Positions 48,855 to 58,485 of a stretch of 64,000 bases of DNA are shown here, piece after piece. How positions within the stretch are numbered: position 1 is the stretch's first letter; each line of letters begins with the position of its first letter. The DNA is taken from the NCBI GenBank assembly GCA_005765155.1, contig VCCP01000002.1, forward strand, positions 5,704,001-5,768,000, given 5' to 3'. Under the pieces are notes generated by a model. The model did not search any database. It worked only from the letters and a program-made list of their open reading frames with translations, and was not told the DNA's origin. Source of the stretch: Zelopaecilomyces penicillatus. Taxonomy: Eukaryota; Ascomycota; Sordariomycetes; Hypocreales; Pseudodiploosporaceae. The translations under genes were made by a program, and so were the position numbers.

Positions 48855-50182
48855 ATGTCAGCTCCACCAGCACCGCGCCGGAGTCGACGTTCATCAGGCT
48901 CTTCAACTCAAACTATCGGTAACCCAATTTACAGGTGATTCTAAACATGTGCAAAATCTTGCTTCAATCTATTTGTTTTGCAACTAATTGTAGAACTAGG
49001 GCACCTGCTTCTTTGTGCACGTTTACACCAGTCAACATGGCTGAGAGCCTAGTCGAACTTGATTCTTTGGCTGCTGGGGCATCATCAGTGCCTCAATGGC
49101 ATCTGAAACGTGCAAGGCATCGCCCAAAAACATGCGTCTCTGAAAGTGGGGACATCGATACTCCATGTATAAAGCGTCTCCGGTACTATGATGACAACAA
49201 TATCGAATGTCCATCGAGCCATGGTTTGCCGGCTTCCCAGGAACAGCTTCGGAAGTTCAACGCAGAGATGCAAAGCACATCCGAAAGTTACGGTATTGAA
49301 GAAGACATATTCCTTCATTCTACGCTTGTGTCTAGTATGGGAGATACTCAATTACTACCACCTAGCCGAGAAGCTAGTCAGGCCTACACTCGAGAATGTA
49401 GCGACTTTGATTTTAGTGTAATCCTCACTTCTGACAAGGCTGAAACCTCCGAATTTGAGGAGTTGTTCAGGGTTCTGGAAAGCGAGAATTCTCGTACAAA
49501 CCCGCAGATGATGAGTGAGACACTTGTCAATACCCCTTCAACAGAAGGAGATATCTATGCAGAGGACGATACGTCCTACTTCAGAGCTTCCGATGATGAA
49601 GCCATGGAAGAATTACTGAAAGACAAACTTTCTGAGCCACGATGTCAGCCACCCTCAAGTGTTTTGAAAGTCCATGACAGGGATTCTAGATCCGAAGAAG
49701 AATTTGACCCAAACTTGCGACACTCCTCCCCGTGGGATAAATCTTCCCTCACTGAAGCAAATGAACCAGTACTGGAGGAAGACGTGGACTGGGAGCCTGT
49801 GCGGGAGCACACCAATTTACTTGCGAATGATGATTCAAAGAGTGTAGTTCAAGAAAAATATCCGCAGAAATGCCCAAGTGGATCTGGCACGCCAGGCTCG
49901 ACTCCAGTGGTGTCATGCACTGGGGCAGTGAAGAAGTGCGAAACCCCTTTGCAACAGTTAGAATCACAGATTCAGGGTGCTGTTAAAGAAACTTTCTTTC
50001 ATGTGGAAGAGATGCTGCAAACTAAAGAAAGACATCACAAAAGCTACCCCGATGCCATATTTCTGATATTCGCTCGAGTCATCTATTCAAGCCGAGAAAA
50101 CTTTTATCGCAGACAGTATTTTCAGTTTCGAGATCTCTTCAAGGAGACACCACCTTACTTGACAGGCGCCCTTCTAAACTAG
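48855..50182 (+). CDS. Hypothetical protein, 422 aa, ending at an in-frame TAG
   Basis: Two exons, join(48855..48934, 48994..50182). The 59-nt intron (GTGATT...TGTAG, with a CTAAT branch-like sequence) joins NPIY|RTRAPASLCTF in phase 2. The protein starts with a basic Arg/Ser-rich segment, continues as a long acidic, Ser/Glu-rich, probably disordered middle, and ends with a folded-looking region at about 335-420 (ETFFHVEEMLQTKE, DAIFLIFARVIYSSRENFYR, FQFRDLFKETPPYLTGALL). The frame stops at TAG 50180-50182, but the same frame continues for 75 more codons to 50410 with coding-like sequence (KCRCICKMR, GWSMIVLEIQPATWKDI). I recall loosely similar fungal orphans where these two parts are joined, but that is memory, not a search. 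The gene may be a nonsense allele, or a small intron may have been missed. Function is unknown. Confidence 0.6.
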
Positions 50183-50410
50183 GAGATAGGAGGCGAAATT
50201 GAGTCTGCGGCGCGTGAGTTTTTGAGGCCAACTCAGGCTGGAGCAAAATGCCGTTGTATCTGCAAGATGCGGCCTGATGCGAGATCCCTGCTTGGATGGT
50301 CTATGATCGTCTTAGAAATTCAACCAGCAACATGGAAAGATATACAAGAGGAGTTACTCATACTGGGCAGAAATGATTTGGAGGACGCATCGCTTTGCTC
50401 AATCAACTGA
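50183..50410 (+). pseudogene. In-frame coding-like extension after the TAG of the orphan gene
   Basis: Seventy-five codons in the same frame as the upstream gene follow immediately after TAG and end at TGA 50408-50410. The sequence has three closely spaced Cys (KCRCICK) and an amphipathic stretch (GWSMIVLEI, WKDIQEELLILG). No donor of acceptable quality and correct phase was found that would splice out the TAG without also deleting conserved-looking residues; a 105-nt phase-0 candidate at 50078 has a poor GTCATC donor. It therefore looks like the C-terminal part of the upstream protein, separated by a premature stop. Confidence 0.45.
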
Positions 50411-50647
50411 CCGTTATGCAAGATAGCCATGGGGCTTTTTGGTCATTATTGTGGTAAATTCTTTGCAATTTCTAGTGGCCCAAGACACAATCCATGCCTC
50501 GTGAAGCAAACTTTATTGCTCTCTAATTGATATCTGTCTTTCTTTCTCTATGTCTAAATCAAGAATTTGTCTATACAAAAGTACGATTTTCAATCAGTAC
50601 CGTAAAGTACTAGATAGCGAGCGGATCAAACACTCTTGATAAAGATC
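50411..50647. other. Convergent 3' spacer
   Basis: AT-rich sequence between the orphan gene (+) and the histidine phosphatase (-). Suitable for the 3' UTRs of both; no coding sequence seen. Confidence 0.5.
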
Positions 50648-51579
50648 CTATGCCTGTACTTTAAAGAAAGGAGAGAGCTCCCTTTGCATCATTTCTCGCA
50701 GCTCCTGTTGCTGTTCTGGAGTTGGTGGAATCGCGCCACCTTGACGCCGACGCCAGCTAGCCTCGGTTTCACGAAGGAGAGCGTCTCCATCTGCGCCTGT
50801 GGGATCGACAAACTGATAAGAGCGGTACTCGCAGTTCTTCCAGCTTGTAGCTATGTCAAAGGGGTTGGCGAGAAAGAAGCCCCTGTAGTCAGCATAGGCA
50901 GCAGTTCAAATTCAGGGGTAAATGGTTGTGTGAGTTAGGGGTAAGGAAGATGTGAGAGAAGGGGGGATGAGGAATAAAAATCAGCTCATGATGATTATCT
51001 CTTACGGTATGTATTGGTAATGCCGTGCCAATCCTCGGTGAGGAAGTGAAGGAAGGCTCCGTGAGAAACAACAGCAATGTGTTCGTCTCCCCCGCCAGCA
51101 ATCTCGCGTAGCGTCTTTCTCGCCTCCCTCGCCCGAACAGCCAACTTATCCAGCGTCGGCTCAAAGGGGCTTCCCTCACCCTTGTCGGTCCACCCAGCCC
51201 GCACGCGGCTCAGGTCAACCACATCGGAGCCGAACTCGCCGGCGAGCTTCTCTGCCGATGAACCTGTGTCGCTGGGCGCATCCGACACCTCTTGAAGAGT
51301 ATCGAGGGCAATGATGGGGTAAATGTCACCAGCACCGGTGCCATCTTCTCCTGCTTCACTCTCGGGGCGGCCAAACGACTTGATGCATGTGTAGAGGGTG
51401 CGGCGCATGGACGAAGCCACCAGCGCGGTCAGCTGGGCGTGGTGGGGGAACGAGGCTCGCAGGCTGGCACATTGCCGGATACCAAGCGGGGTGAGGTCCG
51501 GGTCGCGGATCGCCTCGTTCTCGACGCAGAGGTTGTGCAGGCCTTGGGCGTGGCGGACGAGATGGATGGTGGGTGCCAT
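50648..51579 (-). CDS. Phosphoglycerate-mutase-like histidine phosphatase
   Basis: Two exons, complement(join(50648..50850, 51006..51579)), 258 aa. The long frame of exon 1 runs into a GTAAGA donor; a 155-nt intron ending CATAG restores TNTYPTSWKNCEYRSYQF, a tyrosine-rich block that usually follows the second catalytic His in this family. Catalytic features are the RHG-type motif HLVRHAQGLHN (phosphorylated His10), Arg60 in SSMRRTLYT, Glu97 in LQEVSD and the second His in VVSHGAFLHF (His173). Related fungal proteins are cytosolic phosphatases of broad or unknown substrate (yeast YOR283W/PMU1-like), not glycolytic mutases, so the physiological substrate cannot be named. The C-terminus is charged and contains a PPTPEQQQELREM helix. 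Another acceptor, 30 bases upstream (CTACAG), would leave the wrong phase and was rejected. Confidence 0.85.
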
Positions 51580-51741
51580 GGTTTTTCTTCTTTTTCTGTT
51601 CTGTTTTCGTTTCTAACCTTCTTTTTTTTGTGGCTTAGAGGATGGTTCAATGAAAATGAAGGCTGCTTTGTTTAAAAGTGATGCTAGGTGTTGCAGCTCT
51701 TTAAGTAGGACTTCGTTTGGCATGGTGCCGATGGGAGGGTT

Positions 51742-51749
51742 GGGAAGTC
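51742..51749. repeat. Left target-site duplication GGGAAGTC
   Basis: Eight bases directly before the left terminal inverted repeat; the same eight bases follow the right end at 52021-52028. Because of the flanking bases, the exact boundary can slide (the shared direct repeat is 12-13 bases if the inverted repeats are taken as shorter). Confidence 0.8.
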
Positions 51750-52020
51750 AACAGGGTGCAAAAAATCACAACCGGGGCCACCCCAAGGGCCTTCATCTGA
51801 CAAATGTACTGACATCTACGGAGTAGAAACCTCTGTAAATCCCTAGAGATCTCTGAGAATATCCAGAGATACATAGAAATCGCTAGCTATACTCTGAATC
51901 TCTAGCGATATATACAAATATATAGCAATCTCAGTCAGGTAAACCAAGTACCTATCTAGTACCAGGTATCTTGGGTATTCAGACACTATTGTATCGGTGG
52001 TGTGTTTTTTGCACCCTGTT
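51750..52020. mobile_element. 271-bp non-autonomous inverted-repeat transposon (hAT-like MITE)
   Basis: The ends are inverted copies of each other: AACAGGGTGCAAAAAA at 51750-51765 and its reverse complement at 52005-52020, with similarity continuing as (T)CACA for a TIR of about 20 bases. An 8-bp duplication GGGAAGTC flanks the element. An 8-bp duplication and a CAGGG-type terminus fit the hAT superfamily. No transposase is encoded; the interior is AT-rich, with sub-repeats (ATCGCTAG at about 51880 and CTAGCGAT at about 51902 face each other and could form a hairpin) and one TACGGAGTA word. Joining the flanks gives an uninterrupted empty site. It inserted in the upstream spacer of the histidine phosphatase gene and interrupts no coding sequence. 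I saw no second copy in the window. Confidence 0.85.
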
Positions 52021-52028
52021 GGGAAGTC
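52021..52028. repeat. Right target-site duplication GGGAAGTC
   Basis: Exact copy of 51742-51749, directly after the right inverted repeat. Confidence 0.8.
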
Positions 52029-52735
52029 AATCTGGTGGATAACCAACGCCCACGTGGAGACCAAAGTTCTAACATCTGACGCCTTGATTTCCATGATTTA
52101 GGCCGCAGTTCGGCGAGCGTGCAGGGGAGTTTAAACGCTGATGTAGATTGGTAATGTCGATGACTCAGGGCGGGCCCTCACATCCTTCCCCCCGTGTGGA
52201 ACATCGGTGAGAGGGGGGGACGCCGCTGCCAACGCCTCCGGCTCCAGCTCCGATAGCCGGCCCGATCGACCCCATCCGAGTTGCGGAACTGCCCTCCTGA
52301 GCCATGTATGGCTGTGCAAGAAATGGAAACAACGTTACAGCAGCATGGCTTACTCACAACAAGAAGGATTGTTATGAATTGAAATGCAGCATAGCATTAG
52401 AGTCAACTTAGTATATAATGAGTCTTTTGGTGGTGATGTATCTTCGAAACAAGAAGACAAGAGCAACCCTCGGTCCTTCCAAACTAGACCTGGATTGGTT
52501 TTAAAGAACGAGGCGGTATCGTCATTTGAACTATAACTAATTAGATAACTTCCACGGGGTTTTGAACGTCCAAGGCATGGACAGCATATGAAACAGAACC
52601 ATCCAGGTAAGCCGGACACATGATATTTTATCAGCCATCCCCACCAATGAACGCCTCTTCTGAAAACGATTGAATCCCCTGTCAACGCATCGTATCCTAT
52701 TTTACTAAAAGAAGTAACCCGGTTCAGTTGGCTAA

Positions 52736-55262
52736 TCAGAACTCAATTAAAGCCTCCTCCTGGGCTGGCTGTTTCACCGGCTCATGCTGAGGAACTGAGG
52801 GCAAAGAATCCTGCGTGTATCCCGAGTAGCCCCAGGCAGGAGGCGCAGCAACAGCTGAAGGCTGTTGCTGGTGTTGGTGCTGGTGTTGATGCGGCATCGA
52901 CGGTTGCCAGTAAGGTGGCTGTTGCAATTGCTGCGACGCAGCCTGCTGGGGCGTTGGTTGAGGGGGTTGTGAGGGCGGTGCTGCGGGCTGAATGTGAGCT
53001 TGAACTGGTGTTGCTTGTGACGATACAGAAACTGAGCCGCGTTGATACGGTACTGTCTGTGGTGCTGCTTGCGGCAAGTTAGGGTAAGGTGACGGGGCAG
53101 CCTCGGGCGCGGGACCTGGTGCTGATGGTCCTGAGGGAGTCTGCAAGGGCGGCTGGGGAGTGTAGTAGTAGGAGGTATGGCGCTCTGCCGTTGGAGACCC
53201 AGCTGGCTGAGGTGGCTGAATCTGTGGTGCTGCGGAATCCTGCGGTGGTGGTTGATGCTGGTGCTGCTGGTGCTGCTGGTGCTGCTGATAGTGTTCTTGA
53301 GGGACGGATGGCGCCCTGTTCTGCCAGCTATCGGTTCTTTGGATCTGCTGCTGATTTGGTGGATACTCGATGGGAGGAGCCTCAGGCCCTGGCCTGCCAC
53401 CGTACGAGGCATACTGCGGCTGCGGTGTTGGCTGCTGTTGCAGCGGAGGTTGGTGTTGTTGATAATGACCTGGAAACGGTCCTGGGGGAGGGTAGCTCGG
53501 CTGCTGCTGCCCGGTATAGAAGCTTTCCGCACCGGAAGGAGTGATAGGAGCGTGTGAGTGGATTGAAGGATAGGGTCCAGAGGGCTGTCGTGGTGGTGGC
53601 AAATTGTAACCACCCAGATTTTGTTGACTGTAAGCTTTTGATAGACGTTCTTCTAACATCCGATCGTAGTAACGCACAACCGTTGAGAGCTTGGCATGGA
53701 GGTCAAGTAAAGTATCTGTATAATTGGTCAGGAGTGGCTCGACAATTTAGAAGCTGTACGTGTTATTGGAGATAACTTACCATGCTTGCTCATAGTCTCT
53801 CCATATGTCCGCGCCAGCTTAGGACGTAGTGTTCCTATGCTGTCATATAACTCCTGGATCTGAGGCTCCCGCAGTATCGTTCCCGGCGGCTGTGTCTGAA
53901 GTCGGTCGACCAAAGTAGCAAACAAATTGATATTCTCGGCTTCTACTGGCGTCAGTTCGTAGTCGTTCTTTGGCAGGACAAAGTTGGTTGGTGTCGATCC
54001 CGCAGAAACTCCGGACGTCTGCGCCTTTAGTACGGCAGCGTGCTGTTTCTTTTGTTCTTCCATGTCTGCCAGGGAGGCCGCAATAGCAGCCTTCAGATCA
54101 TCGTCGTCCTCTTCTGCCTGCTTCGCAACTTTAGAGTCGCCTCCATTCGTTCTATGCCCATTCATCATTGGCTCAGCCCTGCCACGAGAAGCGCTCGTTA
54201 CTTCCTCAAGACTCATCGCTAACGCTCGCTTCAAGTCATCATCAAATCCGTCATCTACACGTGCATTGCGAGGCTGCATAGCAGATGTGCTTCTGGTTTT
54301 ATGTGGATACGTAGGTGTCCGATCCAAAGAGGGGATTGGTTCTTTGAAACCTTTGGACGTAAGTTTGGTGTAGCAACCGTCGTCTACCCGGACGGGTGTA
54401 AGAATGCCTAGATGCGGTAGTGCAACAGTCTTGGCCGAGCATTGCTGATCGAAGCAGTTTCCACAGTTCCGACAATGATGCTTTCTATTTGTAAAACTAA
54501 ATGGCGTTCGACAGCGCATACAAACGTCTGAATCAACCCATTCAGGGGGCTGTGGTAGTCGTTAGCAACCAGCTCATAGGCGAGACCCTACGAACGAGGG
54601 ATCAACCCGATTGTGGGGAACTTACTGCGCTGCTATCAATCATGCTGCTTGCAACCGTCACGCGGGGTGGAAATTGATATCCTTCCCTCTGTAGTTTCTT
54701 ATACACCTCGCCGATGTAGGCGAGCTCATAGCGTCCTTCTGTTGCTCCAGCCCATGTTTGTATGAGTTCGAGTATCTTCGTCTTGACTTCTGAGTTGACG
54801 GCGGCTGCGCCGACGGCCTGTAGGAGGGATGTCATGTTATCCATAAACTCGCGTGAGGCGATCTCGTTGAGGAAATGGGACCCGCCATTCTTGACGCAGG
54901 TATCGGTGAGCTGTGTGGATGTCAGGGTCAGCAAGATGGACGAGATGCAAAATGGCCGGAGCCTGAAGTGCGAAAGGCCATCGTACGTTAAGAGCGCTGA
55001 GCTGTGTGTTGGGGTTCTTGTTACCGATGCGCCGTTTCAGCGATCGCATGGCCTCCTTGGGCGCCACAGTCTTGGACCTGATAACATCGGATATCTCCAG
55101 GTTGAGCGCAATATCTTCCCTACAGCCTTTATGTTAGTCTCTCGCGGCCGAGCAGGCATGATGGCGAAGGAGATAGAGGCCCCCTTACAAGCTACTGCCA
55201 GTCGCCCTTTCAATTTGCTCGTCCAGGGCCGTGTTGGCCGAGGACGACCACCAGCTCATCAT
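52736..55262 (-). CDS. VPS27: ESCRT-0 subunit VPS27
   Basis: Five exons, complement(join(52736..53715, 53781..54549, 54626..54910, 54987..55119, 55189..55262)), 746 aa; introns 65-76 nt. With Hse1 it binds ubiquitinated cargo and PI3P on endosomes and recruits ESCRT-I. Domains: VHS at about 1-150 (EQIERATGSSLEDIALNLEI, LTDTCVKNGG), FYVE at about 168-230 with WVDSD, RKHHCRNCG and RVDDGCY, two ubiquitin-interacting motifs at about 267-282 (DDLKRALAMSLEEV) and 313-329 (DDLKAAIAASLADM), a GAT-like helical region at about 365-450, then a Pro/Gln-rich tail. The tail holds a PSAP late-domain motif (617-620), the classical ESCRT-I (Vps23) binding form, and the very C-terminus ALIEF resembles the clathrin-box end of yeast Vps27. 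A CAG-type run encodes a QHQ repeat near residue 565. It is divergent from the PHO85-type kinase. Confidence 0.96.
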
Positions 55263-56016
55263 GTTGAGGAACGGTTCACGTATCAGTCGAGAGGGGGAAA
55301 CGAACAGTCGATGACTAGAAAAGGTCTGCAGCAAGAAAAAGAGGCTCGCAAACAGCTGGAAGGCTGGAAGGATGGAAGTCGTGCAGCAGCGTATGCGGAC
55401 GGGATGCAGACAGATGCAGCTCCGGGCTGCTACTAGTTATCCAGCGTGGAGCGTGGAAGCCTTGCTCGAATGGTGCGAATAGTACAAGGCTGGCGGCCAA
55501 GCTTCACACTGCCTGAGACCTGGGAGGAAACGTCGACAGTTGCGTCACCACAAGGAGGCGGCTGAAAGGTTTCTCCGCTGGAACGACGTGCTAGCTAGAA
55601 TTAATACAGGCCACCCGGCTGTTTGTGCCTACAATCATGCGCTGTATTTGCCTTCTGGACCGCCACAGTCCAGGGCACAGGCACTCCTAGCACAGCGGGG
55701 TGGGTGGCCTCTGAGCAAGTCAACCCAGGGTTCTCGTGACGTGGCTCAGCCCCTCACCACCTTCCCCAAGGGAGAGGAGCCGCCACACTTGCGAGTAGTC
55801 ATTCAGACTGGCTTGGCTTCACCTTCGCTTTGCCTTTGATATCACTACTCACACTTTAAGCCTAAAGTTTGAATCTACGCGTCAGCCTTGTCGAAGATCT
55901 AGCGTAAAGATCAGGCCATCAGCTATCTTTTTATTCCCATTTCCACCTTGCTTCTACCCCCGTCTACAGTCTCGACCCCTGTCCCGTTATTCCGGCATAT
56001 CTATGCTAAGCCCACG
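55263..56016. promoter_or_regulatory. Divergent promoter region VPS27 / PHO85-type kinase
   Basis: A 754-base spacer between two divergent start codons. No coding frame with a recognisable product is present. The last 100 bases before the kinase ATG are C/T-rich on the plus strand. Confidence 0.5.
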
Positions 56017-57193
56017 ATGACCCAGGCTCAGCAACCAAGCTCGTTCCAGCAGCTGGAGAAGGTCTGTTTGTGGACCTTGATCAATTTATGATCGCTACGC
56101 TGCTCCTTTGACCATGAGCTAACACGAATGCTCTTTGGCAGCTTGGCGAAGGAACCTATGCTACTGTACGGTTGACCCTCCTCGCTATCTTCATTGACAT
56201 TTTGTTCATCAAGCCTCAGCTTCCGTCTTCGGACTTTCATGGCTATACCGTCACAGCTCGTCTTTGCTCTCCCTTTTCCTTTCATCATGCGCTCTTCACT
56301 GACTGAAAACGCACAAGGTTTTCAAAGGACGCAACCGGCACACTGGCGAGCTGGTTGCTATGAAAGAAATCCGCCTCGATGCTGAGGAAGGGGCACCATC
56401 AACAGCAATTCGCGAAATATCACTCATGAAGGAACTTGATCATGAGAATATTCTTTCGCTGCGTGATGTCATCCATACTGAGAACAAGCTGATTCTTGTG
56501 TCTGAGTATATGGATGGAGACCTTAAGAAATACATGGATACTCATAGGAGAAGCCAAGGCGGCCTTGATCCTATTACCGTGAAGTCATTCGTGTACCAGA
56601 TTCTTCGCGGCATTGCTTATTGTCATGAAAAGCGTATCCTTCACCGCGACCTCAAGCCGCAGAACCTGCTCATTAATAGCAAGGGTCAGTTGAAACTTGC
56701 CGATTTTGGATTGGCAAGAGCTTTTGGTATCCCCGTCAACACTTTTTCCAACGAAGTTGTCACGCTTTGGTACCGGGCTCCTGATGTGTTGCTCGGCAGC
56801 CGTTCATACAGCACCAGCATTGATATTTGGTCTATTGGCTGCATCATGGCCGAGATGTTCACAGGCCGGCCGCTATTCCCAGGTGCAGCTAATGAGGATC
56901 AATTGCGAAGGATCTTCCGTCTTCTTGGAACCCCCTCGGAACGATCTTGGCCTGGAATTTCGCAGCTCCCCGAATACAAACCGAACCTTTACTCACAGGT
57001 CTATGCCTCACAGGACCTGCAACAAGTTCTCCCTCAGATCGACTCTATGGGCGTAGATTTGCTCAAAAGCATGCTGCAGATGCGACCAGAAATGCGTATC
57101 AGCGCAGCAGACGCACTCGCACATCCCTGGTTCTACAATATCCCCATGGCACGTCCACAAGGCACGCAGCAGATGGGTGGAGCGAGCTACTGA
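56017..57193 (+). CDS. PHO85: PHO85-type cyclin-dependent protein kinase
   Basis: Three exons: join(56017..56061, 56142..56165, 56318..57193), 314 aa. Exon 2 is only 24 nt and encodes LGEGTYAT, the glycine-rich loop, so the two introns (80 and 152 nt) bracket the ATP-binding loop. Kinase features: Lys39 in VAMKEIRL, the cyclin-binding helix with PSTAIRE (residues 50-56), HRDLKPQN (catalytic Asp134), DFGLARAFGIPV (Asp152) and the activation segment SNEVVTLWYRAP. This segment has no phosphorylatable Thr before VVTLWY, as in Pho85 and Cdk5, so CAK phosphorylation is probably not required. Yeast Pho85 and Aspergillus PhoA/PhoB work with several cyclins in phosphate and nutrient sensing, glycogen control and development. 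The C-terminus is short (QGTQQMGGASY). Confidence 0.95.
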
Positions 57194-58485
57194 TTTCGGC
57201 ACTACGTAGACGCAATGTCTTTATTCGAGGTCGAATGACTTTGAATTTCTTCTGGAGACCGGCGATGGGCGCCATCGTTGTGGTTGCTATTCGTGGTTCT
57301 CGGTAATCGGGATGTTGGTGGTATCTGGATATACAGCGAGATAGATGGCAAGGGGAAGGGGGTGGGAGAAGACTTCCAATCAACATTGGCAAAAGCGTTT
57401 GCTGTTATCACCAGCGCAAATTCAAAGCTGCTTAAGAGTAATCTCTACTGAATTCATACCGCCATTGATTCTAATGGCCCCTTTTGCCGATATTGCTGCC
57501 TCATAAACGAATGTTTGCTCTTGGAATCCACAATCCACAACATAAAGAACCTCGGGGCAGCTTCTCGTTACATCCAACTATACCTTCCATTCCATCTTCT
57601 CCGGTAGCACAAAATTCGGCAGTACTTTTGTAAAACAGAACACAGACCATGTAAAGTAGAAAGGGGGTATACTAGTCTTCTAGATTATAATTCGCAAAGG
57701 GTTAAGAATTGTTCCAGACAGTTTTTGACTCTTCGACTCAGTGTGTTTCGCCACCCCGCAAATGAAGATTTAGCTTCCATAGCAGCCCGTAATACACCAT
57801 TTCAAGCCTGTCACGGTTATGGGCCTGTTGTCCCGTCGTCTTGCTGTCCCAGCAAACCCTTTGCTCAACGCTGTACATGTGCTGAAGACGCCAAATCTCC
57901 AACGCCTTTAGCGCACCCTTGGATACCTTGACAGCCTATGTTTTAGGTGTCCACATTTACTAGTAGGTAGGTGTCTGGGCATAATTAGTGGGGAGCTGCT
58001 GACGTGCAATCGCGCGCTTCCATAAGCCTCAACACATACGTAATTTCCATACACTCTTCACCATCATCACCAGCTCACCTCGGCTTTGTGTTTGCCGCAT
58101 TCTGCCTTCGGCAACTGGCCAAATCCACGCACGCGAGCCGCACATAGAACCCTCTGCAACACGCCGCACTGCATCCCAGAGACGCTTTGCCTGAAGGCCC
58201 TGCTCCGTATTCCAACGACCCCTCGCTAGGGACGCCAGTTGTACCCAAACATACCCGCTCATGATCGTTCCCCCACGGCCGAGACGAGGCCCCTCAAGCC
58301 GCTGTGCACCGACCACAGCGGCCTCGACCACCTCTGACCCTCTTGTCGTGTCTGTCTGGGTGTGTGTGTAGCCGCAAGTGGTTCCAACCAGCGTTTTGAG
58401 AGTGACATCTGGCGCCCAGGCGAAGGATATCAAGACACGAAGACATGCGCTGCCGCCCCGCCACCACCTCACATCACCAACTCTC
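57194..58485. other. Intergenic region between kinase and ubiquitin hydrolase
   Basis: A 1.3-kb spacer between two plus-strand genes: 3' UTR of the kinase and promoter/5' UTR of the hydrolase. The open frame of the next gene extends upstream to 58378 without an ATG. A 251-codon minus-strand frame (58029-58784) overlaps the hydrolase and is an antisense shadow. Confidence 0.5.

Larger units (their letters stand above)
51580..52735. other. Intergenic region carrying a MITE
   Basis: Spacer between the histidine phosphatase promoter and the VPS27 3' end. The only notable content is the 271-bp inverted-repeat element described separately. The remaining frames have no recognisable product. Confidence 0.6.

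Noticed and set aside
50078..50182. 105-nt intron that would remove the in-frame TAG
   Set aside because: Donor GTCATC is non-consensus and the removed segment itself looks like conserved protein (YSSRENFYRRQYFQFRDLF).
52774..53613. 279-codon minus-strand frame in another phase
   Set aside because: Overlaps the Pro/Gln-rich VPS27 tail in a shifted frame; low-complexity codons keep the other frame open.
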